From Hymenobacter sp. BT559 (lineage in GTDB: Bacteria; Bacteroidota; Bacteroidia; Cytophagales; Hymenobacteraceae), in the NCBI RefSeq assembly GCF_016427535.1, contig NZ_JAELXV010000001.1, forward strand, positions 62,001-126,000: a DNA stretch of 64,000 nt, in the 5' to 3' direction. Of the stretch, positions 23,957 to 33,385 are shown in pieces; within the stretch, counting starts at the first letter, position 1; every line of letters begins with the position of its first letter. Position numbers and translations under genes: made by a program. The notes below the pieces were generated by a model. The model made no database searches, was not told the origin of the DNA, and worked only from the letters and a program-made list of their open reading frames with translations.

Positions 23957-25861
23957 ATGTGTGGAATAACCGGCGCTTACGCCTTCTCCGATTTGGGCCG
24001 CTCGGCCCTAACCCGCCTGCAAGCCGCCACCGACGCCATTGAGCGCCGCGGGCCCGATTCGCAGGGGCATTTTGTCTACGACCAGTGCGGACTAGGCTTT
24101 CGGCGCCTGGCCATTCTCGACCTGTCGGCCGATGGCAACCAGCCCATGACCGACGAATCGGGCCGCTATACCATTGTCTTCAATGGCGAAATCTTCAACT
24201 ATCGCGAGCTGCGCGAAAAGCTGCTCAAGAAAGGCTACCGGTTTCATTCGCAGACGGATACGGAGGTTATTCTTAATCTATATATCAGCGAAGGGCGCGG
24301 CTTCATCAAGAAGCTAAATGGCTTTTTTGGCTTCGCTATCTACGATAAAGAAGAGAACTCGCTGCTCATTGCCCGCGACCGCTACGGCGTGAAGCCCATG
24401 CACGTGTACCGCGATGAAGACCGCCTGCTATTTGGCTCCGAGCTAAAGTCGCTGCTGGCCCTAGGGGTACCGCGCAAGCTCGATTACGTTGCCCTGAGCC
24501 AGTATTTACAGCTCAACTATATTCCGGGGCCGGCCACTATTTTCAAGGGCGTAAAAAAGCTGCTACCTGGCCATTACCTTTTCATCAAAGGGGATAAGGT
24601 GGTGCGCAAGCGCTGGTATAAAATACCTTACGACCCCAAGAAGGTCGCCAAAAACAAGCTCACCTACGAGGAGCAGCAAAAGAAGCTGGTGACCTTGATG
24701 GACGAAGCTGTAGAGCGCCGCCTCGTGGCCGATGTACCCCTAGGTGCCTTCCTGAGTGGTGGTATCGACTCGAGCGTAGTAACGGCACTGGCCGCCCGCC
24801 ACACGCCGCACCTCAACACGTTTAGCATCGGTTTCCGCGACGAGCCTTTCTTCGACGAAACCAAATACGCCAACTTGGTGGCGAAAATGCACAACACCAA
24901 CCATACGGTGTTTTCGCTGAGCAACAATGACTTGTATGAGCACCTGTTTCAGATGCTCGACTATTTCGATGAGCCGTTTGCCGACTCGTCGGCCCTAGCC
25001 GTGCATGTGCTAAGTCAGCGCACGCGCCAGCATGTAACGGTAGCCCTGAGCGGCGACGGCGCCGACGAAATTTTTGGGGGCTACAATAAGCACATGGGCG
25101 ACTTCCGGGTGCGGCAGGGCGGCTTCAAAGCCGAGGCCGTGACCGGCCTGAACCTGCTGTGGGACATTCTGCCCAAGTCGCGCAACTCGTATTTTGGTAA
25201 TAAAATTCGCCAGTTTCAACGCTTCTCGCGCGGTATGCTCAGCGGACCCAAAGACCGGTACTGGGACTGGGCCAGCTTTGCGTCTGAGAAGGAAGCCCAT
25301 AGCCTACTTAGCCCCGCCAGCCGCAGCAAAGTAGGTAAAAAGCTGGCCGCCAAGCGCCGCAAGGATATTCTGGAGCACATCCACGCCGATGGTGACCTCA
25401 ACGAGGTGCTGCTCACCGATACACTGCTGGTGCTACCCTACGACATGCTCACCAAGGTCGACCTGATGAGTATGGCTAACTCGTTGGAAGTGCGCACGCC
25501 GTTCTTAGATTATAAGGTAGTTGACTTTGCTTTTTCCTTGCCTGTGAGCAGCAAAGTCGATGGTACGATGAAGAAAAAAATCGTGCAGGATGCCTTCCGG
25601 CCAATGCTGCCGCCCGAACTCTACGACCGCCCCAAGCACGGCTTTGAAGTGCCATTGCTGAAGTGGATGCGCGGCGAGCTACGCCCCCTCATAGAGCAAG
25701 ACCTGCTGGCCGACGACTACGTGGCTAGCCAAGGCATCTTCGACGTAGCGGGCGTACAGCAACTCAAGAAACAGCTTTTTTCCAATAACCCCGGCGATGC
25801 ACACGCGCGCATTTGGGCGCTGCTTGTATTCCAATACTGGTGGAAGAAGTATATGGCCTAG
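23957..25861 (+). CDS. asnB: Asparagine synthetase (glutamine-hydrolysing), AsnB type
   Basis: A 634-residue class II glutamine amidotransferase. The start is the ATG before CGITGAY, because the Cys at position 2 must become the N-terminal nucleophile; an upstream GTG would block this and overlaps the promoter box. The glutaminase domain shows RRGPDSQG, FNGEIFNY and QTDTEV; the synthetase domain has the ATP PP-loop SGGIDSS at about 267-273 and GDGADEIFGGY. It normally makes asparagine from aspartate. Its position at the head of the polysaccharide locus, before Ugd and UXS, leaves open an amidotransferase role on a sugar acid. The stop lies in CCTAGG. Confidence 0.92.
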   Translation: MCGITGAYAFSDLGRSALTRLQAATDAIERRGPDSQGHFVYDQCGLGFRRLAILDLSADGNQPMTDESGRYTIVFNGEIFNYRELREKLLKKGYRFHSQTDTEVILNLYISEGRGFIKKLNGFFGFAIYDKEENSLLIARDRYGVKPMHVYRDEDRLLFGSELKSLLALGVPRKLDYVALSQYLQLNYIPGPATIFKGVKKLLPGHYLFIKGDKVVRKRWYKIPYDPKKVAKNKLTYEEQQKKLVTLMDEAVERRLVADVPLGAFLSGGIDSSVVTALAARHTPHLNTFSIGFRDEPFFDETKYANLVAKMHNTNHTVFSLSNNDLYEHLFQMLDYFDEPFADSSALAVHVLSQRTRQHVTVALSGDGADEIFGGYNKHMGDFRVRQGGFKAEAVTGLNLLWDILPKSRNSYFGNKIRQFQRFSRGMLSGPKDRYWDWASFASEKEAHSLLSPASRSKVGKKLAAKRRKDILEHIHADGDLNEVLLTDTLLVLPYDMLTKVDLMSMANSLEVRTPFLDYKVVDFAFSLPVSSKVDGTMKKKIVQDAFRPMLPPELYDRPKHGFEVPLLKWMRGELRPLIEQDLLADDYVASQGIFDVAGVQQLKKQLFSNNPGDAHARIWALLVFQYWWKKYMA

Positions 25862-25980
25862 GCTATAATTGGTAGTGGCAAGATTTAAATTGGCTATCTA
25901 AATCGATTGGATAGCTAACTTTGAATTGTTTGTATCGCTTGCAAACTGAGCTAAATCTTGACTAAACACCTGACTTTCAC

Positions 25981-27321
25981 ATGAAAATAGCAGTAGTAGG
26001 TACCGGCTACGTTGGGTTGGTAACGGGTACGTGCTTTGCCGAAGTAGGCATTGACGTTACTTGTATTGACATTGACCAGAAGAAAATAGACAACCTGCAC
26101 AACGGTATCCTGCCCATTTACGAGCCGGGCCTAGAGGAAATGGTGGCCCGCAACGTGAAGTCGGGTCGCTTGCATTTTTCTACGTCGCTGGCAGAAAGCA
26201 TTAAAGGGGCCGATGTGGCATTTATCGCGGTAGGTACCCCTCCCGGCGAAGACGGCTCGGCTGACTTGAAATATGTGCTGGCTGTGGCCAGGGGCATTGG
26301 GGAAAATATAGACGGCTACTGCGTAGTCGTGACCAAAAGCACCGTGCCCGTAGGTACCGCCGCTAAAGTGCGGGCCGAAGTAGAAAGCGCCCTAGGTAAG
26401 CGGGGCGCCGATGTAGAGTTTGACGTAGCTTCCAACCCAGAGTTCTTAAAAGAAGGAGCCGCCATTGACGACTTCCTCAAGCCAGACCGGATTGTAGTAG
26501 GCATTAGCTCCGAGCGTGCCGAGGAGGTAATGCGCCGCCTCTATAAGCCCTTCCTGCTCAACGGCCACCCGATTATCTTCATGGATATTCCGTCGGCTGA
26601 GATGACCAAGTACGCCGCCAACTCGATGCTGGCTACTAAAATCTCGTTCATGAACGACATCGCCAACCTGTGCGAAATCATGGGTGCCGACGTAAATAAA
26701 GTGCGCCAGGGCATCGGCTCCGATGCTCGCATTGGCACCAAGTTCATTTATCCCGGCATTGGCTACGGGGGCTCGTGCTTTCCGAAAGATGTGAAGGCGC
26801 TGATAAAAACGGCGCAGGAAAACGGCTACCAGATGCAGGTGCTGCAAGCCGTGGAAGGCGTGAACGAAGCCCAGAAAGAGGTGCTGTTCAGCAAGGTAAA
26901 GAAGCACTTTGGGGGCAACTTGCAGGGTAAGAAATTTGCCATTTGGGGCTTGTCCTTCAAGCCGAAGACCGATGACATGCGTGAAGCTCCTTCGCTCGTT
27001 ATCATCGAGAAGCTATTGGCTGAAGGCGCCACGGTGTCGGCTTACGACCCGGTGGCCGTGAGCGAAGCCAAGCATACCCTAGGCGATACTATTACCTACG
27101 CCAAAGACCAGTTTGAGGCGTTGGTAGATGCTGATGCCCTGCTGGTAGTAACCGAGTGGCCCGAGTTCCGCTCGCCCTCTTTCGAGGTGGTGGGCCGCCT
27201 GCTCAAGCAGAAGGTTATCTTCGACGGCCGCAATATTTATGATGCGGCCGAACTGAAAGAAATAGGCTTTGCCTACCACTGCATCGGGGTGAAAACCGAC
27301 CACAAAGAGCCGGTCGCCTAG
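25981..27321 (+). CDS. ugd: UDP-glucose 6-dehydrogenase
   Basis: Oxidises UDP-glucose to UDP-glucuronate with two NAD+. The 446 residues have an N-terminal Rossmann fold (GTGYVGLVTG, residues 7-16), YEPGLEE, the substrate-binding NPEFLKEG (about 150-157) and the catalytic Cys in GYGGSCFPKD (about residue 266), then the C-terminal UDP-binding domain (WGLSFKPKTDDMREAPS). Full length. It feeds the next gene, which decarboxylates the product. The TAG stop lies in CCTAGG. Confidence 0.96.
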   Translation: MKIAVVGTGYVGLVTGTCFAEVGIDVTCIDIDQKKIDNLHNGILPIYEPGLEEMVARNVKSGRLHFSTSLAESIKGADVAFIAVGTPPGEDGSADLKYVLAVARGIGENIDGYCVVVTKSTVPVGTAAKVRAEVESALGKRGADVEFDVASNPEFLKEGAAIDDFLKPDRIVVGISSERAEEVMRRLYKPFLLNGHPIIFMDIPSAEMTKYAANSMLATKISFMNDIANLCEIMGADVNKVRQGIGSDARIGTKFIYPGIGYGGSCFPKDVKALIKTAQENGYQMQVLQAVEGVNEAQKEVLFSKVKKHFGGNLQGKKFAIWGLSFKPKTDDMREAPSLVIIEKLLAEGATVSAYDPVAVSEAKHTLGDTITYAKDQFEALVDADALLVVTEWPEFRSPSFEVVGRLLKQKVIFDGRNIYDAAELKEIGFAYHCIGVKTDHKEPVA

Positions 27322-27328
27322 GTTAAGC

Positions 27329-27415
27329 TGGTAGCTAATAGCTGCTGGCTGTTAGCTGTTTGTTCTTGTTTAATTTGTTTTCAAAAAGCTACTAGCTAGC
27401 AGCTAGTAGTTAATA
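27329..27415. repeat. AGCTA-rich imperfect inverted repeat between ugd and the UXS gene
   Basis: Two blocks of short AGCTA/AGCTG units (27329-27360 and 27386-27415) face each other as imperfect inverted repeats around a T-rich centre. There is no ORF. It may fold in RNA and separate expression of the two genes, or be a relic of slippage-type expansion. Confidence 0.5.
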
Positions 27416-27425
27416 GCTCCAAAAA

Positions 27426-28373
27426 ATGGCTGAAGAAAAAAAGCGCGTGCTTATCACCGGCGGAGCCGGATTTTTGGGTTCGCACCTCTGCGACCGATTC
27501 TTGGCCGAGGGCTACCACGTCATTGCCATGGATAACCTCGTGACGGGCAACCTTGCCAACATCGAGCACTTGTTCAAGCGCGAGGACTTTGAGTTTCACC
27601 ACCACGACGTCAGCAAGTTTGTGTTCGTGCCCGGCAAGCTCGACTATATCCTGCACTTTGCCTCGCCCGCGTCGCCTATCGACTATCTCAAGATTCCGAT
27701 TCAGACGCTGAAGGTGGGCTCCCTAGGTACCCACAACCTACTAGGCCTGGCTCGCGTAAAAGGTGCCCGCATGCTGATTGCCAGCACCTCCGAGGTATAC
27801 GGCGACCCTGAAGTGCACCCGCAGGTAGAGGAATATTGGGGTAACGTAAACCCCGTGGGCCCGCGTGGCTGCTACGACGAAGCCAAACGCTTCCAAGAGG
27901 CCATCACGATGGCTTACCACAACCACCACGGCCTCGAAACGCGCATCATCCGCATTTTCAATACCTACGGCCCGCGCATGCGCTTGGACGATGGCCGCGT
28001 ACTACCGGCCTTCCTCTCGCAGGCGCTGAAAGGTGAAAACCTGACGGTATTCGGTGATGGCTCGCAAACGCGCTCGTTCTGCTATGTTGATGACCTAGTA
28101 GATGGCATCTATCGCCTATTGCTGAGCGATTACCATCTGCCCGTGAACATCGGCAATCCCGCTGAGCTTACCATAAAGGAATTTGGCGAAGAAATTGCCA
28201 AGCTAACGGGCGTAGAGTTCAAGCCCACCTACCAGGCCCTGCCCGAAAACGACCCCATGAAGCGCCGGCCCGACATCACTAAGGCCAAGGAAATCTTAGG
28301 GTGGGAACCCAAAATAGACCGCGCTGAAGGCTTAAAGCGCACCCTAGAGTACTTCAAAGAGCATGTAAAGTAG
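27426..28373 (+). CDS. UDP-glucuronate decarboxylase (UDP-xylose synthase)
   Basis: A 315-residue extended short-chain dehydrogenase that turns UDP-glucuronate into UDP-xylose. The NAD site GGAGFLGSH lies at about residues 12-20, the catalytic Tyr150 and Lys154 in YDEAK, and the family-specific signatures [33 protein letters not shown] and [14 protein letters not shown] are all present. It directly follows ugd, so the pair gives a UDP-glucose to UDP-xylose route. A strong terminator follows, ending this two-gene unit. Confidence 0.95.
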   Translation: MAEEKKRVLITGGAGFLGSHLCDRFLAEGYHVIAMDNLVTGNLANIEHLFKREDFEFHHHDVSKFVFVPGKLDYILHFASPASPIDYLKIPIQTLKVGSLGTHNLLGLARVKGARMLIASTSEVYGDPEVHPQVEEYWGNVNPVGPRGCYDEAKRFQEAITMAYHNHHGLETRIIRIFNTYGPRMRLDDGRVLPAFLSQALKGENLTVFGDGSQTRSFCYVDDLVDGIYRLLLSDYHLPVNIGNPAELTIKEFGEEIAKLTGVEFKPTYQALPENDPMKRRPDITKAKEILGWEPKIDRAEGLKRTLEYFKEHVK

Positions 28374-28389
28374 CGCACACTGTTAACCA

Positions 28390-28436
28390 ATGAAAACAGC
28401 CTGCTACCCGAATATTTCGGGAGCAGGCTGTTTTCG
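28390..28436 (+). terminator. Hairpin terminator
   Basis: GAAAACAGCCTGCT...CCCGAA pairs with TTCGGG...AGCAGGCTGTTTTC (28392-28412 with 28415-28435), one bulged base, small loop, T run within the stem. Ends the ugd/UXS transcript. Confidence 0.85.
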
Positions 28437-28735
28437 TTAAAGAGATTAAGCACATGTGTATAATGAGTTTCGCCGCTACAGACGTAGAGAGCACACGCAC
28501 CCTTATTAGTTATTAATTGGTTAGTTGATAAAGGCTATTTAAAGCTTTTTCGAGGTCAATAAGCCTACTATTAGTGCAATAAGCGCAAATTATGTAGAAA
28601 GCCAAAAGTCCGTTGGCAAGTACTCGCTTTTATGAAAAGGACTGTTATCTCGTACGCAGCAGCCTATAATGATGATTAAAGTCTACATTTGCATTTAATT
28701 CTACGTACATTAAAGTCGGCCTCTATATTGAAAAT
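28437..28735. other. AT-rich intergenic region with a -7 box at 28684-28691
   Basis: No gene is supported. TACATTTG at 28684-28691 matches the -7 consensus and is 44 bases before the glycosyltransferase ATG. The low GC content contrasts with the genes upstream and marks the start of the variable part of the polysaccharide locus. Confidence 0.5.
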
Positions 28736-29704
28736 ATGCCAAAGATTTCTATTATCGTTCCCTGCTACTACAATGAGGATAACATTCCTGTTACGGTGCC
28801 AGGACTTATTGAAAATGAAGTTAATTTCCCACCTGAAGTAACGTTCGAGTACGTTTTCGTAGACGATGGCTCAGGTGATGGAACTTTAGCCGCCCTCCGC
28901 CGAGCGCAGGCACAGTATCCTGACCGGGTACGGATAGTAGAACTGGTGGCCAATGTGGGTTCTTACAACGCCATCGTGGCCGGTATGGCCCATGCTACCG
29001 GTGACTGCATGGCTATTATCACTGCCGACATGCAGGACCCACCTGAGTTGATGGTGCAGATGTATGACTACTGGAAAAAAGGCTTTAAGCTAGTCATTGG
29101 TAATCGGCAAGACCGCGAAGAAACTGGGCTGGGTCAAGTATTTGCCCGCACGTTTCATTGGCTGATGAAACATCTAGCGCTGAAAAACATCCCCGATGGT
29201 GGATTTGACTTCGTGTTTTTCGACCGGCAGGTTTGCGACGAGGTAGTGCGAATGCAGGAGCGTAACAGTAACCTGTTCTACCTTATGATTTGGCTAGGCT
29301 ATGCCTACGTCAATATTCCTTATGTGCGCCGCAAGCGCGAAATCGGTAAGTCTCGTTGGACGCTGCAAAAGAAAATTAAGCTGCTTATCGATTCGCTGCT
29401 TTCATTTTCCTATTTCCCCATTAGGGCCATCTCAGTATTGGGGCTGGGGTTGGGAGGCGTGGCAATGCTTTATGGTCTTTATATAATTGTGCTTAAGTTT
29501 TTTAGTGAAGGTGAGCCAGAGGGTTGGACGACGCTAATGGTGGTTATTCTGTTTGTGGCTGCCTTTCAAATGATTGCGTTAGGGGTAATTGGTGAGTACG
29601 TGTGGCGAGGACTCGATGCCGCCCGTAACCGGCCTTTGTACGTGGTAAAGCAGGTATACGAAACTCCTGTACAATATAATTCGAAGGCTATTCTGCCTTT
29701 ATAG
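28736..29704 (+). CDS. GtrB/DPM1-like family 2 glycosyltransferase with two C-terminal membrane helices
   Basis: A 322-residue enzyme expected to move a sugar from a nucleotide donor to undecaprenyl phosphate on the inner leaflet. The GT-A domain shows ISIIVPCYYNEDN, FVDDGSGDGT and the ITADMQDPPE motif typical of the polyprenyl-phosphate group; GKSRWTLQKKIKLLIDSLLSFS precedes two transmembrane helices (about 232-254 and 270-290). The next gene, a polytopic protein starting two bases after the stop, would be the natural partner that uses the lipid-linked sugar outside. Confidence 0.9.
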   Translation: MPKISIIVPCYYNEDNIPVTVPGLIENEVNFPPEVTFEYVFVDDGSGDGTLAALRRAQAQYPDRVRIVELVANVGSYNAIVAGMAHATGDCMAIITADMQDPPELMVQMYDYWKKGFKLVIGNRQDREETGLGQVFARTFHWLMKHLALKNIPDGGFDFVFFDRQVCDEVVRMQERNSNLFYLMIWLGYAYVNIPYVRRKREIGKSRWTLQKKIKLLIDSLLSFSYFPIRAISVLGLGLGGVAMLYGLYIIVLKFFSEGEPEGWTTLMVVILFVAAFQMIALGVIGEYVWRGLDAARNRPLYVVKQVYETPVQYNSKAILPL

Positions 29705-29706
29705 AG

Positions 29707-31680
29707 ATGGCCTATTTGCTTGACTTGCTGGTCTTATTCTTAGGTGGGTTAATAGTATTTTATGGGGTAGGTGCAATGCTGCTACGGCTGGTAGGCTGGC
29801 ATGCTGAGGAGCCATTCTTTACTATCTTTCTTCGCTTACTTACCGGCGTGGTGGTAATTACTACTGCGTATGGCGCATGGCGTACGGGTGGGGTAACCAT
29901 CCTGCTACCAGTGCCGCTACTACTGGGTATAACAGTGAAAGCGTTGCGGCCGACACAAAGCCAAGCCGTAATCGCCGAACCAAATGATTTTCGCTTCACC
30001 CTATTGTTGGCATTAGGTATCGGCCTAGCTGCATTTGCTACTCAATACGGGCTAGTATATGAGCCGGGTGCAGCCCATCTGCAAACGCCTTTTCAGGACT
30101 ATGTATATTATAGCCGGCTGACGCTGATGTTAAATAAGGTAGGGCTGGAAACCAACTCCTTAGAAGTTGTTTTTCCGCAATTCCAGACGGAGCAGCCTTA
30201 CCACTACTTAGAGCTATGGCTCAATGCGCTGCTTGTCCGAGTTACGGGACTACCCTCAGTTTGGGTGTTTTTTGTGAGCGCGTCTTCAGTGCTGATTTCT
30301 ATTATAGGAGTGGGGTTTACTGCTATCTATTCCTATTGCGGAATACGAAAATTTTGGGCCGCGCTATTGGGCTTGCTTACTCTCACTGTGGTGGGCACAG
30401 TTTGGCCTTTTCTAATAGCGCGCTATAATATGGTGGTTAACGGTTCGCTGTTGGCACACGTACCCCTACAATTGCATCCCAAACTAGCCCCTGTTTACCT
30501 AGCTGTGCTGCTGACGGTGCTATCGCTACTACGGCAGCGCTGGCTAGCGGCCGCAGCTGCGGCCGCTATATTACCCCTGCTATTTGTAGCAACAGCACCG
30601 GCGGCGATGGCCGGAGTAACCGGACTTTTAGGGTATTTAGCTATGAGCCGCCAGCTATCTTGGCGCCGTACTTTATGGCTGGCCGCTCCAATAGCAGGTG
30701 CTTTAGTCTACCTAGGCCTGTTTTATGCCCTGCAGCCACCAGCCTATCAGTTTGCGAATTCTGGACAATCTTCGGCCTTTGCAGCAGTGGTTCCAACGCC
30801 AGGCGAAGCAAAAACACTGTTGAACATTGCGATTGGGGTAGGAATTAACTATAGTATCTATTACGCAGCTTACGCAGCTTTACTAGCAATACTCTGGTTT
30901 CTGCCGCGTAATTCGCCCCGTCTGCAACAGTCTGACCGGCCCTTACTCGCCTGGGGTGCAGCTATGCTGCTGGGCGCAATAGTAATGCGCACGCTAGGCC
31001 ATCATTTTCTCGATGGCTTTCAGTTTTTTTCTAATCCGATTGTGCCTTTGAGCGCTGCGATGATTGCCGTGCTATTGGGTCGCGCCCTGTATGGAACTTC
31101 GGCCGGGCGGCACGGGCTGGTCGCCGTAGTGATAGTTGGACTACTATTTATGACTATTTCTGGTGATATAACGGATAATACGCGTTATTCTGCGCAGTTT
31201 TTAGAGCAGGTCGGACCAGTGTTGCGGGCGCTACCCAATCGGGGAGGCTACTTACTCGGCGATGCTGACTATAAAAATGCCTATATGACTTCTTCGGATT
31301 CTTATACGGCTGGCACTTACGTCTCCAACTTCAAGAACGACTATCTGCTAATTTCTCTTTCGGCCCTAGTGCCCGACAACTTTCAAACCGACTCGCGCTT
31401 TGCGCGAGACTCAGCACAGGCTGAACTTATCCGGCGCCGTGCTACACTAGTAAGGTTAGCCAAGTTAAGCAGCCAAGCCGGCCACGCTATCCCTGCCGAT
31501 AGCGCGGAGCTTGCTTTAGTCCAGCGGGCCGGCCTAGCATTCATTTGTGCCTCGCCGCGAGCAGTGTTGCCTACTGCGTTGCGTCCGTTGGTGCATGCCC
31601 GCTATCGCGATGCTCGCTCGGGAGAGGTATTATACGTACTACAGCCTACGTCGCCTAGGTCTCCGCTACCATCTCTTTAA
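29707..31680 (+). CDS. Polytopic membrane protein, probable GT-C type glycosyltransferase
   Basis: A 657-residue protein with about ten to thirteen transmembrane helices in the first 500 residues and a soluble C-terminal part (about 500-650). An extracytoplasmic loop early in the chain (HLQTPFQDYVYYSRLTLMLNKVGLETNS) includes acidic residues as in GT-C enzymes that use polyprenyl-linked sugars, but no family signature is certain. It starts two bases after the GtrB-like gene, so the two should be translated together and may form a lipid-dependent glycan side-chain system. No GtrA-like flippase is seen nearby. Confidence 0.6.
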   Translation: MAYLLDLLVLFLGGLIVFYGVGAMLLRLVGWHAEEPFFTIFLRLLTGVVVITTAYGAWRTGGVTILLPVPLLLGITVKALRPTQSQAVIAEPNDFRFTLLLALGIGLAAFATQYGLVYEPGAAHLQTPFQDYVYYSRLTLMLNKVGLETNSLEVVFPQFQTEQPYHYLELWLNALLVRVTGLPSVWVFFVSASSVLISIIGVGFTAIYSYCGIRKFWAALLGLLTLTVVGTVWPFLIARYNMVVNGSLLAHVPLQLHPKLAPVYLAVLLTVLSLLRQRWLAAAAAAAILPLLFVATAPAAMAGVTGLLGYLAMSRQLSWRRTLWLAAPIAGALVYLGLFYALQPPAYQFANSGQSSAFAAVVPTPGEAKTLLNIAIGVGINYSIYYAAYAALLAILWFLPRNSPRLQQSDRPLLAWGAAMLLGAIVMRTLGHHFLDGFQFFSNPIVPLSAAMIAVLLGRALYGTSAGRHGLVAVVIVGLLFMTISGDITDNTRYSAQFLEQVGPVLRALPNRGGYLLGDADYKNAYMTSSDSYTAGTYVSNFKNDYLLISLSALVPDNFQTDSRFARDSAQAELIRRRATLVRLAKLSSQAGHAIPADSAELALVQRAGLAFICASPRAVLPTALRPLVHARYRDARSGEVLYVLQPTSPRSPLPSL

Positions 31681-31703
31681 CGCGGTTCCCGATAGTGGAA
31701 CCT

Positions 31704-31711
31704 TATCTTTG
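31704..31711 (+). promoter_or_regulatory. -7 promoter box upstream of the aminosugar genes
   Basis: TATCTTTG matches TAnnTTTG, 131 bases before the aminotransferase ATG, directly after the end of the previous gene. Confidence 0.4.
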
Positions 31712-31842
31712 CAGGCTATTACTAGGTTTGTATTAAGTAATATGGACATTGGTAAAAGGAGCCTTACACTATAGGGTAGAAACCTAATATTTGCTCCTTG
31801 TAATTCAATAAATTTTCTAATTCATCTACTATTCTGAATTTT

Positions 31843-32943
31843 ATGGCCATTCCGTTTTTATCTTTTTCGCCTCAGCACGACCCCATTCGCACTGAGGTGC
31901 TCGCCGCTATCGCGGGGGTATACGATAAGCAATGGTATGTGCTGGGTGAGCAGGTCAAAGCGTTTGAGCAGGAATACAGTGCCTTCAACCAAGTCGGGCA
32001 CACGATAGGGGTCGCCAATGGCCTGGATGCGCTACACCTGGCGTTGCTGGCACTGGATGTGCAGGCGGGCGACGAAGTGCTGGTACCCAGCAACACGTAC
32101 ATCGCCACTTGGCTGGCCGTTTCGTTTGTGGGCGCTGTGCCGGTACCTGTTGAGCCCAACCCAGCCACCTATAACCTGGACCCGGCCCTACTGGAGGCGG
32201 CAATTACGCCCCGTACCAAGGGCATCATGCCGGTACACCTTTACGGCCAGGCCTGCGAGATGGGTCCAATCATAGAAGTGGCCCAGCGTCACGGCCTGTG
32301 GGTAGTAGAAGACAACGCGCAAGCGCAGGGTGCGACCTGGCAGGGGCAGCTCACCGGTAGCTTTGGACAGGTAAACGCTACGAGCTTTTACCCAGGCAAA
32401 AACTTGGGGGCGCTGGGGGATGCTGGGGCGGTGACCAGCAACGATGAAGAACTGGCGCGCAAAGTGCATACCCTGCGCAATTACGGCTCGCAGCAGAAAT
32501 ACTATAATGAGGTGATAGGCTACAACTCGCGCCTAGACGAGTTGCAGGCAGCGGTGCTGCGGGTGAAGCTACCGCACCTAAACGCGTGGACGCAACAGCG
32601 CCAGCAGGTAGCAGCGCGTTACGACGAACTGCTGGCAGGGGTAGGCGACTTGGTACTGCCCACTGTGGCAGTCGGTGCTTCGCACGTGTACCATTTATAC
32701 GTGGTGCGTACCGCGCGGCGTGAGGCACTGCAGCAGCACCTCGCGCAGGCGGGTATCGGCACGCTGATTCACTATCCCGTGCCCCCACACCGCCAGCAGG
32801 CCTATGCCCACCTGCAGTTGCCAGCCGGAGCGTTTCCAATTGCGGAGGAGCTGGCCGCTACCTGCCTGAGTCTGCCCATGTGGCCCGGCATGACTGAGGA
32901 GCACCTTACCGCTGTCGTAGAGGCTATCAAGACTTTTTTTTAA
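31843..32943 (+). CDS. DegT/DnrJ/EryC1 sugar aminotransferase (FdtB-like)
   Basis: A 366-residue PLP-dependent aminotransferase. The motifs [35 protein letters not shown] and the PLP lysine in [13 protein letters not shown] (Lys186) define the family. Followed by an FdtA-like isomerase and a WecD-like acetyltransferase, it most likely transaminates dTDP-3-keto-6-deoxyhexose at C3, giving the amine that is then acetylated (dTDP-Fuc3NAc or Qui3NAc route). The dTDP-glucose enzymes RmlA and RmlB are not in this window. Confidence 0.92.
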   Translation: MAIPFLSFSPQHDPIRTEVLAAIAGVYDKQWYVLGEQVKAFEQEYSAFNQVGHTIGVANGLDALHLALLALDVQAGDEVLVPSNTYIATWLAVSFVGAVPVPVEPNPATYNLDPALLEAAITPRTKGIMPVHLYGQACEMGPIIEVAQRHGLWVVEDNAQAQGATWQGQLTGSFGQVNATSFYPGKNLGALGDAGAVTSNDEELARKVHTLRNYGSQQKYYNEVIGYNSRLDELQAAVLRVKLPHLNAWTQQRQQVAARYDELLAGVGDLVLPTVAVGASHVYHLYVVRTARREALQQHLAQAGIGTLIHYPVPPHRQQAYAHLQLPAGAFPIAEELAATCLSLPMWPGMTEEHLTAVVEAIKTFF

Positions 32944-32977
32944 ATCATTATTGAGAATAATAAAGCAGTATAATCAT

Positions 32978-33385
32978 ATGCAGAATCCTTATCAACTAGA
33001 GTTTCCTAAATTAGGTCAGTCTAATATTGGCTATATTTCAGTAACGGAGCATACTAAGCATGTGCCTTTTGAAGTGCAGCGTATTTTTTGGACCTATTAT
33101 ACCCCCGAAAGTATTGTGCGCGGTCGGCACGCTCACCATCGGACGGAACAGGTGCTTGTTGCCGTGGCTGGACGCATTATTGTGACCACGGAACTGGCCG
33201 ACGGCACTATTCAGACCTTTCGGCTTGAGGACCCACATGTAGGCGTATATATACCGCCTCATGCCTGGCATACCATGCAGTACTCGCATTCGGCCGTGCA
33301 GTTGGTGTTAGCTTCTTCTCCTTACGATGAGGCGGATTATATCCGAAGCTATGACGATTTTAAGCAAATATGGCAGCATCGGTAG
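32978..33385 (+). CDS. FdtA-like dTDP-4-oxo-6-deoxyhexose 3,4-ketoisomerase (WxcM-like cupin)
   Basis: A 135-residue small cupin. The motif RGRHAHHRTEQVLVAVAGR and the VYIPPHAWHTMQYS strand are typical of WxcM/FdtA sugar isomerases, which move the keto group from C4 to C3 of dTDP-4-keto-6-deoxyglucose. The ATG at 32978 is preferred to an upstream in-frame start because it begins the conserved part. Its end overlaps the acetyltransferase start by 16 bases, showing translational coupling. Whether the product has galacto or gluco configuration cannot be told by eye. Confidence 0.88.
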   Translation: MQNPYQLEFPKLGQSNIGYISVTEHTKHVPFEVQRIFWTYYTPESIVRGRHAHHRTEQVLVAVAGRIIVTTELADGTIQTFRLEDPHVGVYIPPHAWHTMQYSHSAVQLVLASSPYDEADYIRSYDDFKQIWQHR

